A stretch of 33,615 bases of DNA from Bdellovibrionia bacterium. Lineage in GTDB: Bacteria; Bdellovibrionota; Bdellovibrionia; Bdellovibrionales; JAGQZY01. A model generated the notes under the pieces. The model had not been told where the DNA came from. It saw nothing but the letters and a program-made list of their open reading frames with translations, and ran no database searches. The translations under genes and the position numbers were made by a program. Where the stretch lies: the NCBI GenBank assembly GCA_030424665.1, contig JAUHWN010000029.1:1-33615 (forward strand), written 5' to 3'. The first letter of the stretch is position 1. Every line of letters starts with the position of its first letter. Positions 18,649-26,417 of this stretch are shown one piece after another.

Positions 18649-19428
18649 CTAAGGTTTTATTGCTAGCAATTTTTCTATTGCGATTTGAGCCAAACCAAAT
18701 CCGAAGCTGCCAGTTAAAAAACTGGCGGCTCCTAATCCAGAAGCACAATCAAGACGGCTCGACTGTTCGCCAGTGGGCTTAGAACACATTTCACCATCTT
18801 CTCCTGGATACATCGGAAGCTCTTCAGAGTAGACACAGGTCACATCAAATATTTGATCTCCCCTTGGAAAGCCATATTTTTGCCGCAGAGTTTTGCGCAG
18901 GGTAGACAGCAATCGGTCGTCACGAGTCTTTGCCAGGTCACCCCTTCTAATAGCAAAGAGATCTTTCTTTCCCCCACTCGCCCCAGAAACAATGATAGGA
19001 ATTCTTCGCTCTTTGGCAGAAGCTACTAAGTGGGCTTTGATATCCGCACGGTCGATGGCATCAACAATAAGGTCCGGATTGGAATTAAGAATCTCCTCTG
19101 ATGTTTTCGCACTATAAAACTCAGGGATAATTTCGACTTTAATCTCAGGTGATATCGATTTCATTCGATTCGCGAGAGCTTCTGCCTTTAGGTGACCAAT
19201 GCTTTCGCTTAGAGTATGCAATTGACGGTTACTGTTGGACATACAAATGTCATCGAGGTCCACCAAAACAAGGGAACCAACTCCAGATCGCGTTAGTGCT
19301 TCTACGACCCAGGAGCCAACTCCTCCAAGCCCAAGTACCATGACCTTCTTATCGATGAGCTTTTGTAGAGCTCCTGGACCGTAGAGACGATCGAGGCCCG
19401 AAAATCGAAAAATATGATCCTTATCCAT
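18649..19428 (-). CDS. tcdA: tRNA threonylcarbamoyladenosine dehydratase
   Basis: A ThiF/E1-like ATP-dependent enzyme that cyclises t6A37 of tRNA to ct6A. The 259 residues begin with FRFSGLDRLYGPGALQKL. The nucleotide-binding loop VLGLGGVGSWVVEAL covers residues 31-45, followed by the acidic VLVDLDDI and the SNSNRQ loop that holds ATP. DAIDRADIKA and GASGGKKD are typical of the TcdA/CsdL branch rather than ThiF or MoeB, and the length fits. There are no zinc-binding Cys pairs of the MoeB type. It is the third gene after the response regulator and TatD genes, with a 25-base gap. Confidence 0.9.
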   Translation of the reverse strand: MDKDHIFRFSGLDRLYGPGALQKLIDKKVMVLGLGGVGSWVVEALTRSGVGSLVLVDLDDICMSNSNRQLHTLSESIGHLKAEALANRMKSISPEIKVEIIPEFYSAKTSEEILNSNPDLIVDAIDRADIKAHLVASAKERRIPIIVSGASGGKKDLFAIRRGDLAKTRDDRLLSTLRKTLRQKYGFPRGDQIFDVTCVYSEELPMYPGEDGEMCSKPTGEQSSRLDCASGLGAASFLTGSFGFGLAQIAIEKLLAIKP

Positions 19429-19453
19429 AAAAAACCATTATCACAAATCGAAC

Positions 19454-20203
19454 TTACAGGAGTAGTCCCTCTAAATTTTTGTTTGAATTTTGTAAAACTT
19501 CCTCTGGAGAAACCCCTTTAATCTCCGCTATTTTCGCTGAAACTTGATCCAACATCCCCGATAAATAGGGGCTTCCTGGCTCGGTGGGTTGATCGCTCTC
19601 AACGACTAGCTTCTCAACTTCGATGGTTTGGAGGCTCTTTACTAGGTTTTTGTAGTTAGGCTTTAAGACTCCCGGCCCCACCGAAATTAAAAAGCCCATT
19701 ATAATATAGTCTTTGGCCAACTCGGGACTTCCACTAAATCCGTGAATAATTCCTCGCCAGGGACCGGATAGATCCTTTAAGGCTTTCAGTGCTAGGTCGT
19801 GGTGGCCATAAATATGACAAACAAGGGGCCGATCTAGTTTTTTTGCAAGTTCGAGGTGTTCACAGAAATACTTGTATTGAACGTCTTTAGGAACTGGAAC
19901 AGACTTATCAAATCCCGTCTCACCGACAAAACACATATTTTGAGCAATGAGGCTTTTTAGATCAATCCACTCTTGCTCAATTTGCTCGACCGACTTTTCT
20001 TTAAAAGTCCAAGGGTGTAATCCCCCAGAAATCTGAATCCGATCGGGATATTTGTTTTTTATTTTCAATTGAGCTTTAAAGTCTTCGAGATCGTAACCAC
20101 CTTGAATAAACAAAGTCTCCGAATTATCGATAAGCTTATCTACCTGCTCACTTTGTAGAAACGACAGATGACTATGGGCATCGATCTTATTCGGCCACAA
20201 CAT
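19454..20203 (-). CDS. TatD-family metal-dependent hydrolase (putative DNase)
   Basis: 249 residues with a TIM-barrel amidohydrolase layout. Metal ligands are visible in order: DAHSHL (His10, His12), VGETGFD (Glu95), VCHIYG (His130), IIHGFSG (His154), ESDQP (Asp204). The order and spacing match TatD/YcfH-type enzymes, which act as 3'-5' DNases or on D-amino-acylated tRNA in some relatives. VESDQP replaces the usual ETDxP and GETGFD the usual GEIGLD, so it is a divergent member and the substrate is unsure. The start overlaps the end of the response regulator gene by 17 bases, which implies translational coupling. Confidence 0.88.
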   Translation of the reverse strand: MLWPNKIDAHSHLSFLQSEQVDKLIDNSETLFIQGGYDLEDFKAQLKIKNKYPDRIQISGGLHPWTFKEKSVEQIEQEWIDLKSLIAQNMCFVGETGFDKSVPVPKDVQYKYFCEHLELAKKLDRPLVCHIYGHHDLALKALKDLSGPWRGIIHGFSGSPELAKDYIIMGFLISVGPGVLKPNYKNLVKSLQTIEVEKLVVESDQPTEPGSPYLSGMLDQVSAKIAEIKGVSPEEVLQNSNKNLEGLLL

Positions 20204-20579
20204 CGATCAGATATTCCATAAACTCCGGCAATTGGATCGGTTTAAAAAACACTTTCGTCGCACCTATCTCGTACAACTCCTTGGCCGTCAGGTTTATACT
20301 TCCAGTCATTACTATAACTGGAATCCCCGCATTTCTCTCGTTTTCTTTGAGGACTTCGAGAAACTCAAGCCCGCTAATACCCGGCATTCGAATATCTGTG
20401 ATCACTGCATCGAAAGTGGTTTTTCCGATTAACTCGATTCCCTCTTTAGCATAGGCACAAGGGTAAACCGTGGCACCGTATTCCTCGAGTTCATCGAGGA
20501 ATAAATTGCGAATCATTTCTTCATCTTCAATAAGGAGTATGGACTTTCCCTTTAAAGAACCCAGCACATTCTTTTTCAA
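20187..20579 (-). CDS. Stand-alone CheY-like response regulator
   Basis: 130 residues, a single receiver domain. The acidic pocket is Glu18/Asp19 (LLIEDEEMI), the phospho-acceptor Asp62 (VITDIRMPG), the switch Thr92 (VIVMTGS) and the conserved Lys113 (FFKPIQL). There is no output domain, so it acts through protein contact, as CheY or a phosphorelay intermediate does. No histidine kinase is encoded nearby. It is the first gene of a three-gene operon with tatD-like and tcdA genes. An inverted repeat lies just upstream of the start. Confidence 0.93.
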   Translation of the reverse strand: MKKNVLGSLKGKSILLIEDEEMIRNLFLDELEEYGATVYPCAYAKEGIELIGKTTFDAVITDIRMPGISGLEFLEVLKENERNAGIPVIVMTGSINLTAKELYEIGATKVFFKPIQLPEFMEYLIDVVAE

Positions 20580-20590
20580 ATCTTACTCAC

Positions 20591-20609
20591 TGTTAATATT
20601 TTATTAACA
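20591..20609. promoter_or_regulatory. Perfect 7-bp inverted repeat upstream of response regulator
   Basis: Arms TGTTAAT and ATTAACA are separated by 5 bases, starting 12 bases before the ATG of the response regulator gene. Reading toward that gene, a weak promoter-like pair lies just upstream (TTGCCA, about 18 bases, TATTAT), so the dyad would fall near the transcription start. It could be an operator; the AT-rich setting makes a chance palindrome possible. Confidence 0.35.
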
Positions 20610-20764
20610 TAATAAGTATATAATGCCTTATTTGGCAAAGCCCAATTACTTTAAAACTGACCCAGAATCCTGTTGTTCTTTGTTTCGTTCAGACCAATGA
20701 TTTCTTCTATTTAAGGGGAGACTCTGGTAAAGGAATCCAAAAAACCAGGTAAACTACTTGAATA

Positions 20765-20790
20765 GTTGGCGAATTTGAAAATTCACCAAC
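20765..20790. repeat. Hairpin-forming inverted repeat in 229-base gap
   Basis: Arms 20765-20776 and 20779-20790 pair over 12 positions with one mismatch (outer GTTGG/CCAAC, inner GAATTT/AAATTC). It lies 19 bases beyond the stop of the gene at 20809. A run of T is absent on the exit side, so it is a hairpin or weak terminator at best. The rest of the gap 20580-20808 shows no gene. Confidence 0.45.
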
Positions 20791-20808
20791 AGCAATATGG
20801 GTCAGTTC

Positions 20809-21474
20809 TTAAAATTCAAATCGAAATGACATCGCGCCACCACCCACTTCAGGAACAAAACCGAGTCGGTAGGTGCTCTCAGGTATATACTGGGATACGT
20901 CTTCTTTTTTCGACTGGGCAACTGCGTCTTTGTTGTTAGCGTAGTAAATCCAAACGTCAAAAATTTCTGCGAGCTTAGAACCGAGATATAAAACCGCTCC
21001 AGCAGTAACAAGGCCTTCTTTTGAGTCCTCACAACCACCATCACCAATCCGGCAACTCCCAGAACCAGCAGTAATTAGGACGTATCCTATTCCTTGTGAG
21101 ATTGTGTAGGCATAACCATAACCATCGTAAAATCGTTTCTGAATGGCGTGTCCCACTCCGTAGCCAAGAAAACTTCCAGCGATCGCTCCTATCAAAAGAT
21201 CTCTGTTAGTCACAAGATCACGAGGCCGCAATTCTAACTGATTGGGATCAACTTCTGGCACATCAGAAGAGGCTTCCTTTTCGACTTCAGGATCATCCAA
21301 GTCAGATTCTTCAAACCCTTCGGAGACCGGAACAGGCATAGTCTCCTTTTTAACCTTGATAGCCCCAGAGGCCGGTGAAGGAAGAGGATTTTTACCATCG
21401 GTGGGTTCTGTTTGCGCAAATAGGCTTCCGCAAAAGACCAAAAGAGTAAATAGAGTCACAAAAAATGATTTCAT
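20809..21474 (-). CDS. Unrecognised exported envelope protein after the amn-like operon
   Basis: 221 residues. A clear signal peptide (FFVTLFTLLVFCGSLFAQ) is cleaved near residue 20. A Pro/Glu/Asp-rich stretch (25-80) follows. A Gly-rich weakly hydrophobic region comes next (LLIGAIAGSFLGYGVGHAIQ, GLVTAGAVLYLGSKLAEIFDVW), with two cysteines in GSCRIGDGGC. The last residues, AMSFRFEF, fit an outer-membrane C-terminal strand. No family is recognised. It starts 14 bases after the Rid gene on the same strand and may be the last gene of that operon, which would make an uptake or export role possible. That link is only positional. Confidence 0.7.
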   Translation of the reverse strand: MKSFFVTLFTLLVFCGSLFAQTEPTDGKNPLPSPASGAIKVKKETMPVPVSEGFEESDLDDPEVEKEASSDVPEVDPNQLELRPRDLVTNRDLLIGAIAGSFLGYGVGHAIQKRFYDGYGYAYTISQGIGYVLITAGSGSCRIGDGGCEDSKEGLVTAGAVLYLGSKLAEIFDVWIYYANNKDAVAQSKKEDVSQYIPESTYRLGFVPEVGGGAMSFRFEF

Positions 21475-21488
21475 AGCTGTCCCCGTTT

Positions 21489-21998
21489 TTAGAATTCCAT
21501 TTTTGCAAGATCCGCCGTAGTTGCAATGACTTTCAGTTCAACACATATCGGCGTAGGCAAAGACGAAACCTCAATGGTCGTTCTCGTCGCCCCGACATTC
21601 TCGAAATACTCTTTGTAAACACCATTAAAGGCTTTAAAGTCCCGTTTCATATTGGTGAGAAAGACCTGAACATCAAGAACTTGTTCAAGGCTTGATCCAG
21701 AGTCTTCAAGTATTGCTTTAATGTTCTCAACCACTGAGTGAGTTTGAGCGACAACATCCTCAGCGATCAACTCCCCCTGCTCATCAAATTCGACACCAGG
21801 GATTTCTTTGCTTCCAGCTTTGCGAGGCCCCACCCCAGAAAGAAAAAGTAAATCTCCAAACTTTCTCGCATGGGGATAGGAACCAACTGGCGGTGGAGCC
21901 TTTGAACTGGCGACATGTCCCTTTTTGTCTCCCGTTTTTACTTGGAACGTCTCGAAGTCTTTGGAGGTTACCGATCCTCGTGGCTTATCATTACTCAC
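21489..21998 (-). CDS. amnD: 2-aminomuconate deaminase-like Rid-family protein
   Basis: Predicted to release ammonia from 2-aminomuconate to give 4-oxalocrotonate. 169 residues from a GTG start that overlaps the previous stop (GTGA), with AGGGG upstream. After an N-terminal extension of about 30 residues the Rid fold begins at PPPVGSYPHARKFGDLLFLSG, the P-V-G-x-YPH signature of the 2-aminomuconate deaminase branch. DEQGELIAEDVVAQTHSVVENIKAIL and VFLTNMKRDF follow. The Rid arginine is in ATRTTIEV and the acidic residue in ICVELKVIA. Generic RidA (2-aminoacrylate) deaminases lack the YPH motif, and the neighbours (AmnA, AmnB, AmnC-like) support the specific assignment. Confidence 0.82.
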   Translation of the reverse strand: MSNDKPRGSVTSKDFETFQVKTGDKKGHVASSKAPPPVGSYPHARKFGDLLFLSGVGPRKAGSKEIPGVEFDEQGELIAEDVVAQTHSVVENIKAILEDSGSSLEQVLDVQVFLTNMKRDFKAFNGVYKEYFENVGATRTTIEVSSLPTPICVELKVIATTADLAKMEF

Positions 21999-23107
21999 TG
22001 AGGGCCCCTTTGACTCATGTCAGACCAAAATTCATGTTCTGAAGGCTCCCAATACCATCGATCATTATCAGGATCCCAATCATCCCAAGTGGGAATCGCT
22101 TCGAGCCTTGAATGAAAAGACTCCGGCACAATTCCAGGAACCAAAAAGGCCTTTTGTCGTTTTAGAGGATAGGGATTGCGAAGCTCTATACCGAGACAGC
22201 CAAGAATTCCTCGAGCCACATACCAAGTAGCTTGAGGGTTCCAACCATGGGCAATTTTAACGACCACGCCGAGGCCCTTTGGAAACTCAGGGTGTTCAAT
22301 AGCCATCCCTAAAAGTCCATCGGCCCCTTCTTTGGCAATCACTTTTCCATTTGAGGACTTGATAATCGTAGTATCGAGTCGGTTAAAGCCACCTACTAAG
22401 TCGGGCTCTCTCACCATGCTCTCCCAGATCCAGTCTTCGCTCTTGGATTGAACGAGACCAGCATAGACTTTAGCGAGTTCATTTACCGTCATAGCGAGAG
22501 TTGGGAACCCATCACCATCGCGAGCAATTCTCTTTGGCTCCCACGACTCACCTAAGTATCGACGAACAATTTTCAAGTACTCGGTAAACACTGGGTGAGA
22601 AGGAAGAGTATAACCAACTCTCGACCAATTTTTAAGACGACACCCTAAAAGAACAGCCGCGTGCTGGCCCGAGGAATTATTATACCAGCGCCTGGCCCGC
22701 CGTACTTGTCGACCAAACTGAACTAAGGGGACGTCCAAGGGCGTTTGCATAAGCCCCCACTCTTCTTCGTTGAGTAAACTTTGAGCCGCAGCCACATGTT
22801 CCGCTGTACCGTTATGTGAGGCAATACTAATGGCTCTTTGCTTCCAATCGGTGACGGGCTCTAAAACATCGGTAAATACTTTTAAGACAAAAGGCTTCAT
22901 CATCGAGCGACCGTAGCAAAGAACATTTCCACCAAACGAATGAAAGTGCTCATCTCCGTGGTACCAAGCCACAGCACCGTGAATGGTATTTTCACTGACT
23001 CCATTTCTACGGTAGTCGACCAAGGGTTGCCACTCTACATCCCGCCCTGTGGGGATGCCGTCAATCTTTTCACCGAAGGGACTACTGGGATAACACTGGC
23101 TCTTCAT
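21995..23107 (-). CDS. Asparaginase-II-family amidohydrolase with altered metal site
   Basis: 370 residues. The L-asparaginase II (Rhizobium etli type) family is recognised by the SxxK motif in YGRSMMKPF (Ser68, Lys71), the SHNGTAEHV segment (Ser97) and NNSSGQHAAVL (143-153). In typical members the last motif is NNCSGKHAGML, whose Cys and Lys bind zinc. Here these are Ser145 and Gln148, so the substrate or mechanism may differ. A C-terminal extension rich in Trp, Asp and Glu (about 335-370) is unusual. It is embedded with 4-base overlaps on both sides (ATGA; GTGA) between the dioxygenase alpha subunit and the deaminase, which argues for a role in the same pathway, such as hydrolysing an amide substrate or intermediate. 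Plain asparagine degradation is less likely here. Confidence 0.8.
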   Translation of the reverse strand: MKSQCYPSSPFGEKIDGIPTGRDVEWQPLVDYRRNGVSENTIHGAVAWYHGDEHFHSFGGNVLCYGRSMMKPFVLKVFTDVLEPVTDWKQRAISIASHNGTAEHVAAAQSLLNEEEWGLMQTPLDVPLVQFGRQVRRARRWYNNSSGQHAAVLLGCRLKNWSRVGYTLPSHPVFTEYLKIVRRYLGESWEPKRIARDGDGFPTLAMTVNELAKVYAGLVQSKSEDWIWESMVREPDLVGGFNRLDTTIIKSSNGKVIAKEGADGLLGMAIEHPEFPKGLGVVVKIAHGWNPQATWYVARGILGCLGIELRNPYPLKRQKAFLVPGIVPESFHSRLEAIPTWDDWDPDNDRWYWEPSEHEFWSDMSQRGPQ

Positions 23108-24060
23108 TCCTTACCTCCAGTGTCTTCACTCTCGTCGCTATCCGTTCCCTCGCTTTTTAGGACGTTTCGGTCCCCTTGGAAATTTTCGGGATCGGCTTCG
23201 TCATATTCCAAATCACCAAAAGACCGATCCGAAGGCGTCAAGCTAACCAGAGCTCCCCCCATTCCGTAAAGCGGCTGATACTCGAAAATCTTTCCTTCAA
23301 GGTAATTCGTTTGTCCCATCATTGTCGATAGCCACCAAAAAGGTTTAAAATTGGTGACCTTGTGTACTCTCGCCTCTTGTTGGATTTGCCTAGAAAGTTG
23401 CGACACATCTTCGAGTCGACCTTGCTCAAAAAACTCGAGCATTTTTAAGTTCCATTCATGATCTTTTAGGGAGTGAATGCGATCTTCTTTAGGGTCAATC
23501 ATTTGATCATGATAGCGATTACTCAAAGCCGTCGATGCAATAGCTACTGCTTTTTTACCCGATTTTTTTAGAGCATCTATAATCGATTTTGCTAAGACTA
23601 CTGTTTCGGTCCGATCCGCATATATATTACTCGAAAGAATAATTGCTGGAATTTTGTTATCAGGATTGAGAAGTTTCAAGGCGACAATCGAACCGGTATC
23701 AATAGGAAATCCGTGGTAATCTACAGTTCGCGTATGAAGGCCTCTGTCGTGGCATGCCTCATTCACTTGGTGTGCCAGTTCACTATCGATATTAAAACTG
23801 TATTCAACTTCACCGTACTCATGCCACTCGTCATCGACATGGGTCCATTCGGGGTTTTTTCGTGCTTGAATTTGGTGACCAATGACACTCAACCATTTAG
23901 TTGAATAAATAATTAGAACATCGGGGTTCGCTTCTTTGATTTCTTTTGCCATCTCATCGTAGGCTCGACGCAATTTCATCCAACCTTCATTTTGCTCAGG
24001 CACCATTAAGGGTTGAGGCTGTCCGGGAACGACACAGGCTTTTAATACTTCTGGATTCAT
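23104..24060 (-). CDS. amnA: 2-aminophenol 1,6-dioxygenase alpha-like subunit (LigB family, non-catalytic)
   Basis: 318 residues. The pattern matches the alpha subunit of 2-aminophenol 1,6-dioxygenase: PDVLIIYSTKWLSVIGHQ, HVDDEWHEYGEVEYSF, VDYHGFPIDTGSI, IDPKEDRI. The iron-binding histidines of the catalytic subunit are missing: PGQPQP stands where beta has PHPPH (Gly13) and YSTKW where beta has HSPHW (Lys55). That agrees with a structural role in an alpha2beta2 enzyme. Residues 277-318 form an acidic tail (many Asp/Glu, SDESED) not expected in about 270-residue homologues. ATG overlaps the beta stop as ATGA and GGAGG precedes it, so the two subunits are translationally coupled. Confidence 0.87.
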   Translation of the reverse strand: MNPEVLKACVVPGQPQPLMVPEQNEGWMKLRRAYDEMAKEIKEANPDVLIIYSTKWLSVIGHQIQARKNPEWTHVDDEWHEYGEVEYSFNIDSELAHQVNEACHDRGLHTRTVDYHGFPIDTGSIVALKLLNPDNKIPAIILSSNIYADRTETVVLAKSIIDALKKSGKKAVAIASTALSNRYHDQMIDPKEDRIHSLKDHEWNLKMLEFFEQGRLEDVSQLSRQIQQEARVHKVTNFKPFWWLSTMMGQTNYLEGKIFEYQPLYGMGGALVSLTPSDRSFGDLEYDEADPENFQGDRNVLKSEGTDSDESEDTGGKE

Positions 24061-24953
24061 GCGGGACCTCCAACCTCAGGTTTCCAACTGGCTACAGCGT
24101 TACCAGTTCCAATCACTGTTCCATAGGCGTGAATTTTTGCTGGATATTTTGGGTACTGCAGGGCACTCATCAACCAAGTAAGACTTCCACCATCAGTTTC
24201 GGCCGTGGCCTGTTGAGTAAAGTCCGGCAGTAAATCGATCATCTCTCGAGTTTGTCCCTTTTTCATCATTTCGATCATTCGCATATCCCAAAGGTACTGC
24301 CCGTGGTGATAAATATGTTCTTTACTCATATCTTCTGGAATAGGTGGCTCTATTGTGAAGTGGCGATGTGATAGTGAGTTACTAGCGAGTAACAAAGCCC
24401 TTTTTCCACTTTTTTCAATGGCCACTCGAGTGGCATCGCCTAAATGAGTTTGCAATTCCTGCATGTACTCCACATTGAAATATTTAGCCGCTGCATTACT
24501 CGATATAGAAACAATGGGCTTATCCCAATCCGGATTAGCTAGGTGGCACGAAACGATGGTACCATAGTCCACACGAAACTTCGGATTTTCCATGAGTTTC
24601 ATATCAAGCTTCTTACCTACTGCTTCTGAATATATCGATTTTGCTAGATCCACATCGACTTTTAAATCGTAGTGAAAACGAAAGAGGTTGGGAAAGATCG
24701 GATCCACCGAAATCGACTTTGCTTCTGGAATCGCCAGTATATGGGTTCCTATATAGGTGCGCCAGTGGGGTGAGTGAACAATGATGACATCATATTCATC
24801 TTTAGGGATTCGCTCTCTTAACTCTTCATAACCCCATCTCAAGGTTTCCCAGCCACATTCAGATTTGGGTTCATTCTGTGGTGGATTCTCCCCGTACACA
24901 AGATGGGGGGGATGAGGTGCTAGGCAACCAGCAATTATTCGACCATTCCCCAT
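24057..24953 (-). CDS. amnB: 2-aminophenol 1,6-dioxygenase beta-like catalytic subunit (LigB family)
   Basis: Extradiol-type Fe(II) dioxygenase that opens 2-aminophenol to 2-aminomuconate 6-semialdehyde. The 298 residues begin with IIAGCLAPHPPHLVYGENPPQN, a near-verbatim AmnB signature. Ligands equivalent to the AmnB 2-His-1-carboxylate site are His14, His63 (HSPHW) and Glu252 (ATAETDGG). The second-sphere acid/base histidine is His196 in SLSHRH. SVDPIFPNLFRF, NPKFRVDYGT, IPEDMSKEH and YGTVIGTGNAV are also family marks. Catechol or protocatechuate enzymes of the LigB group are the alternative, but the paired alpha subunit and adjacent AmnC- and AmnD-like genes favour an ortho-aminophenol. The start lies 4 bases after the dehydrogenase stop. 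Confidence 0.9.
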   Translation of the reverse strand: MGNGRIIAGCLAPHPPHLVYGENPPQNEPKSECGWETLRWGYEELRERIPKDEYDVIIVHSPHWRTYIGTHILAIPEAKSISVDPIFPNLFRFHYDLKVDVDLAKSIYSEAVGKKLDMKLMENPKFRVDYGTIVSCHLANPDWDKPIVSISSNAAAKYFNVEYMQELQTHLGDATRVAIEKSGKRALLLASNSLSHRHFTIEPPIPEDMSKEHIYHHGQYLWDMRMIEMMKKGQTREMIDLLPDFTQQATAETDGGSLTWLMSALQYPKYPAKIHAYGTVIGTGNAVASWKPEVGGPA

Positions 24954-24957
24954 ATCC

Positions 24958-26400
24958 TTACTCCTTCAAACAAACTGTTTTTACTTCTGTAAAAAAATCA
25001 ATGGAGTGATCCGCTCCTTCGCGGCCAAGGCCGGAAGCTTTTACTCCACCAAAAGGCATTTTTAAATCTCTAAGCATCCAAGTATTCACCCAAACTGTTC
25101 CCACATCGAGAGCCCGACTGACACGAAGAGCCCGCGACTGACTTTCAGTCCAGATCGAAGCCGAAAGACCGTAAATGGTCTCATTAGCACACTTAAGAAC
25201 TTCCTCTTCTTCTTTAAAACTTTGAAGGGTGGCTACCGGGCCAAAGACTTCTTCTTTTTGAATGGCAGAGGATTCTTTTACGCCCGCCACAATGGTGGGA
25301 CTATAAAAATAACCACCGAGAAGTTCTTGCGAAACCTGGGGACGAGTCCCCCCCACTAAAATTTCAGCGCCGTCAGCTCGTGCCCCCTCGACATAGCTTT
25401 CCACCTTATCCATATGGGATTTAGAAACCAAGGGTCCCATGAAGGTCGTAGCCAGCTTCGGGTCTCCCACTCGCAAGTTCTTAACGGATTCTACAAATTC
25501 CTTTTTAAACTCTTCAAAAATGCCTTCTTGAACATAAATCCGAGAGCCACAAAGACAAATTTCACCCTGATTTAAAAAAGCCGAACGAACGACCATCGGA
25601 ACTATTTTTTTAACATCCACATCATCAAATATAATGGTCGGGTTTTTTCCACCCAATTCGAGACTGAGCTTCTTAAATTGCGGAGCGGCCGTTGTAGAAA
25701 TTTTCTTTCCGGTCTCAGTCCCCCCTGTAAATGAAATCAGGGGCACGTCGGGATGAGAGGTCAGGGCTTGCCCGGCTGTTGCTCCCCGTCCGAGAACGAT
25801 ATTACAAACACCTTTTGGAAGTCCGGCCTCATTCATAATAGAACCGAGCATTACAGCTGTTCTCGAGGTAAATTCAGAGGGCTTACAAACGGCGACATTT
25901 CCCGCCGCCAATGCCGGAGCGATTTTCCACGTCAAAAGGTAGAGAGGAAGGTTCCAGGGAGATATCAGCCCTGTGACTCCCACTGGTTTTCGCGAGGTAA
26001 AACTAATGGCACCCGCCGAGTGATGGGAGGCTTCTTCTTTTCGATGGAGCATATGTCCGGCAAAATAACGGAAATTAAGTGAAGACCGTGGTATGTCAAC
26101 TGAAGCTGCCAAATGAACCGGCTTCCCTTGGTCACGACTTTCGGCTTCGGCCAACTCAGTTTTATTCTTTTCAATGAGTTCAGAAATCTTGAATAAAATT
26201 TTGGCCCGATCTTCAACCGATGTCTGCGACCATGTATTAAAGGCTTCTTTAGCCGAACTCACGGCCCGAGCGACATCTTTAATATCGGAATCAGGTATCA
26301 TTGAGTCCACTTTGCCCGTCGAGGGATTGTAGTTCTCAAAATACCGTCCACTTACAGGGGCCACAAATTCGCCGTTTATATAGTTCGAAAACCGCTCCAT
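24958..26400 (-). CDS. amnC: 2-aminomuconate-6-semialdehyde dehydrogenase (ALDH8/AmnC type)
   Basis: NAD-dependent oxidation of the ring-cleavage semialdehyde to 2-aminomuconate, before it cyclises to picolinate. 480 residues with the full ALDH set: ISPWNLPLYLLTWKIAPALA (Asn150), FTGGTETG, LSLELGGKNP (Glu248), NQGEICLCGSR (nucleophile Cys282), EVFGPV, and MPFGGVKASGLGREG. NQGEICLC is the ALDH8A1/AmnC-type wording, and AmnB lies immediately downstream, so this substrate is favoured over betaine or hydroxymuconic semialdehyde. It sits 17 bases after the monooxygenase gene and 4 before amnB. Confidence 0.9.
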   Translation of the reverse strand: MERFSNYINGEFVAPVSGRYFENYNPSTGKVDSMIPDSDIKDVARAVSSAKEAFNTWSQTSVEDRAKILFKISELIEKNKTELAEAESRDQGKPVHLAASVDIPRSSLNFRYFAGHMLHRKEEASHHSAGAISFTSRKPVGVTGLISPWNLPLYLLTWKIAPALAAGNVAVCKPSEFTSRTAVMLGSIMNEAGLPKGVCNIVLGRGATAGQALTSHPDVPLISFTGGTETGKKISTTAAPQFKKLSLELGGKNPTIIFDDVDVKKIVPMVVRSAFLNQGEICLCGSRIYVQEGIFEEFKKEFVESVKNLRVGDPKLATTFMGPLVSKSHMDKVESYVEGARADGAEILVGGTRPQVSQELLGGYFYSPTIVAGVKESSAIQKEEVFGPVATLQSFKEEEEVLKCANETIYGLSASIWTESQSRALRVSRALDVGTVWVNTWMLRDLKMPFGGVKASGLGREGADHSIDFFTEVKTVCLKE

Positions 26401-26417
26401 AAACTTTCGCCCACCCT

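Noticed and set aside
21489..21998. Rid protein considered as a general RidA housekeeping deaminase
   Set aside because: The PVGxYPH motif and embedding in the dioxygenase operon favour the 2-aminomuconate deaminase branch.
24057..24953. LigB protein considered as DOPA or protocatechuate dioxygenase
   Set aside because: The APHPPHLVYGENPPQN opening, paired ligand-less subunit and adjacent AmnC- and AmnD-like genes fit 2-aminophenol 1,6-dioxygenase better.
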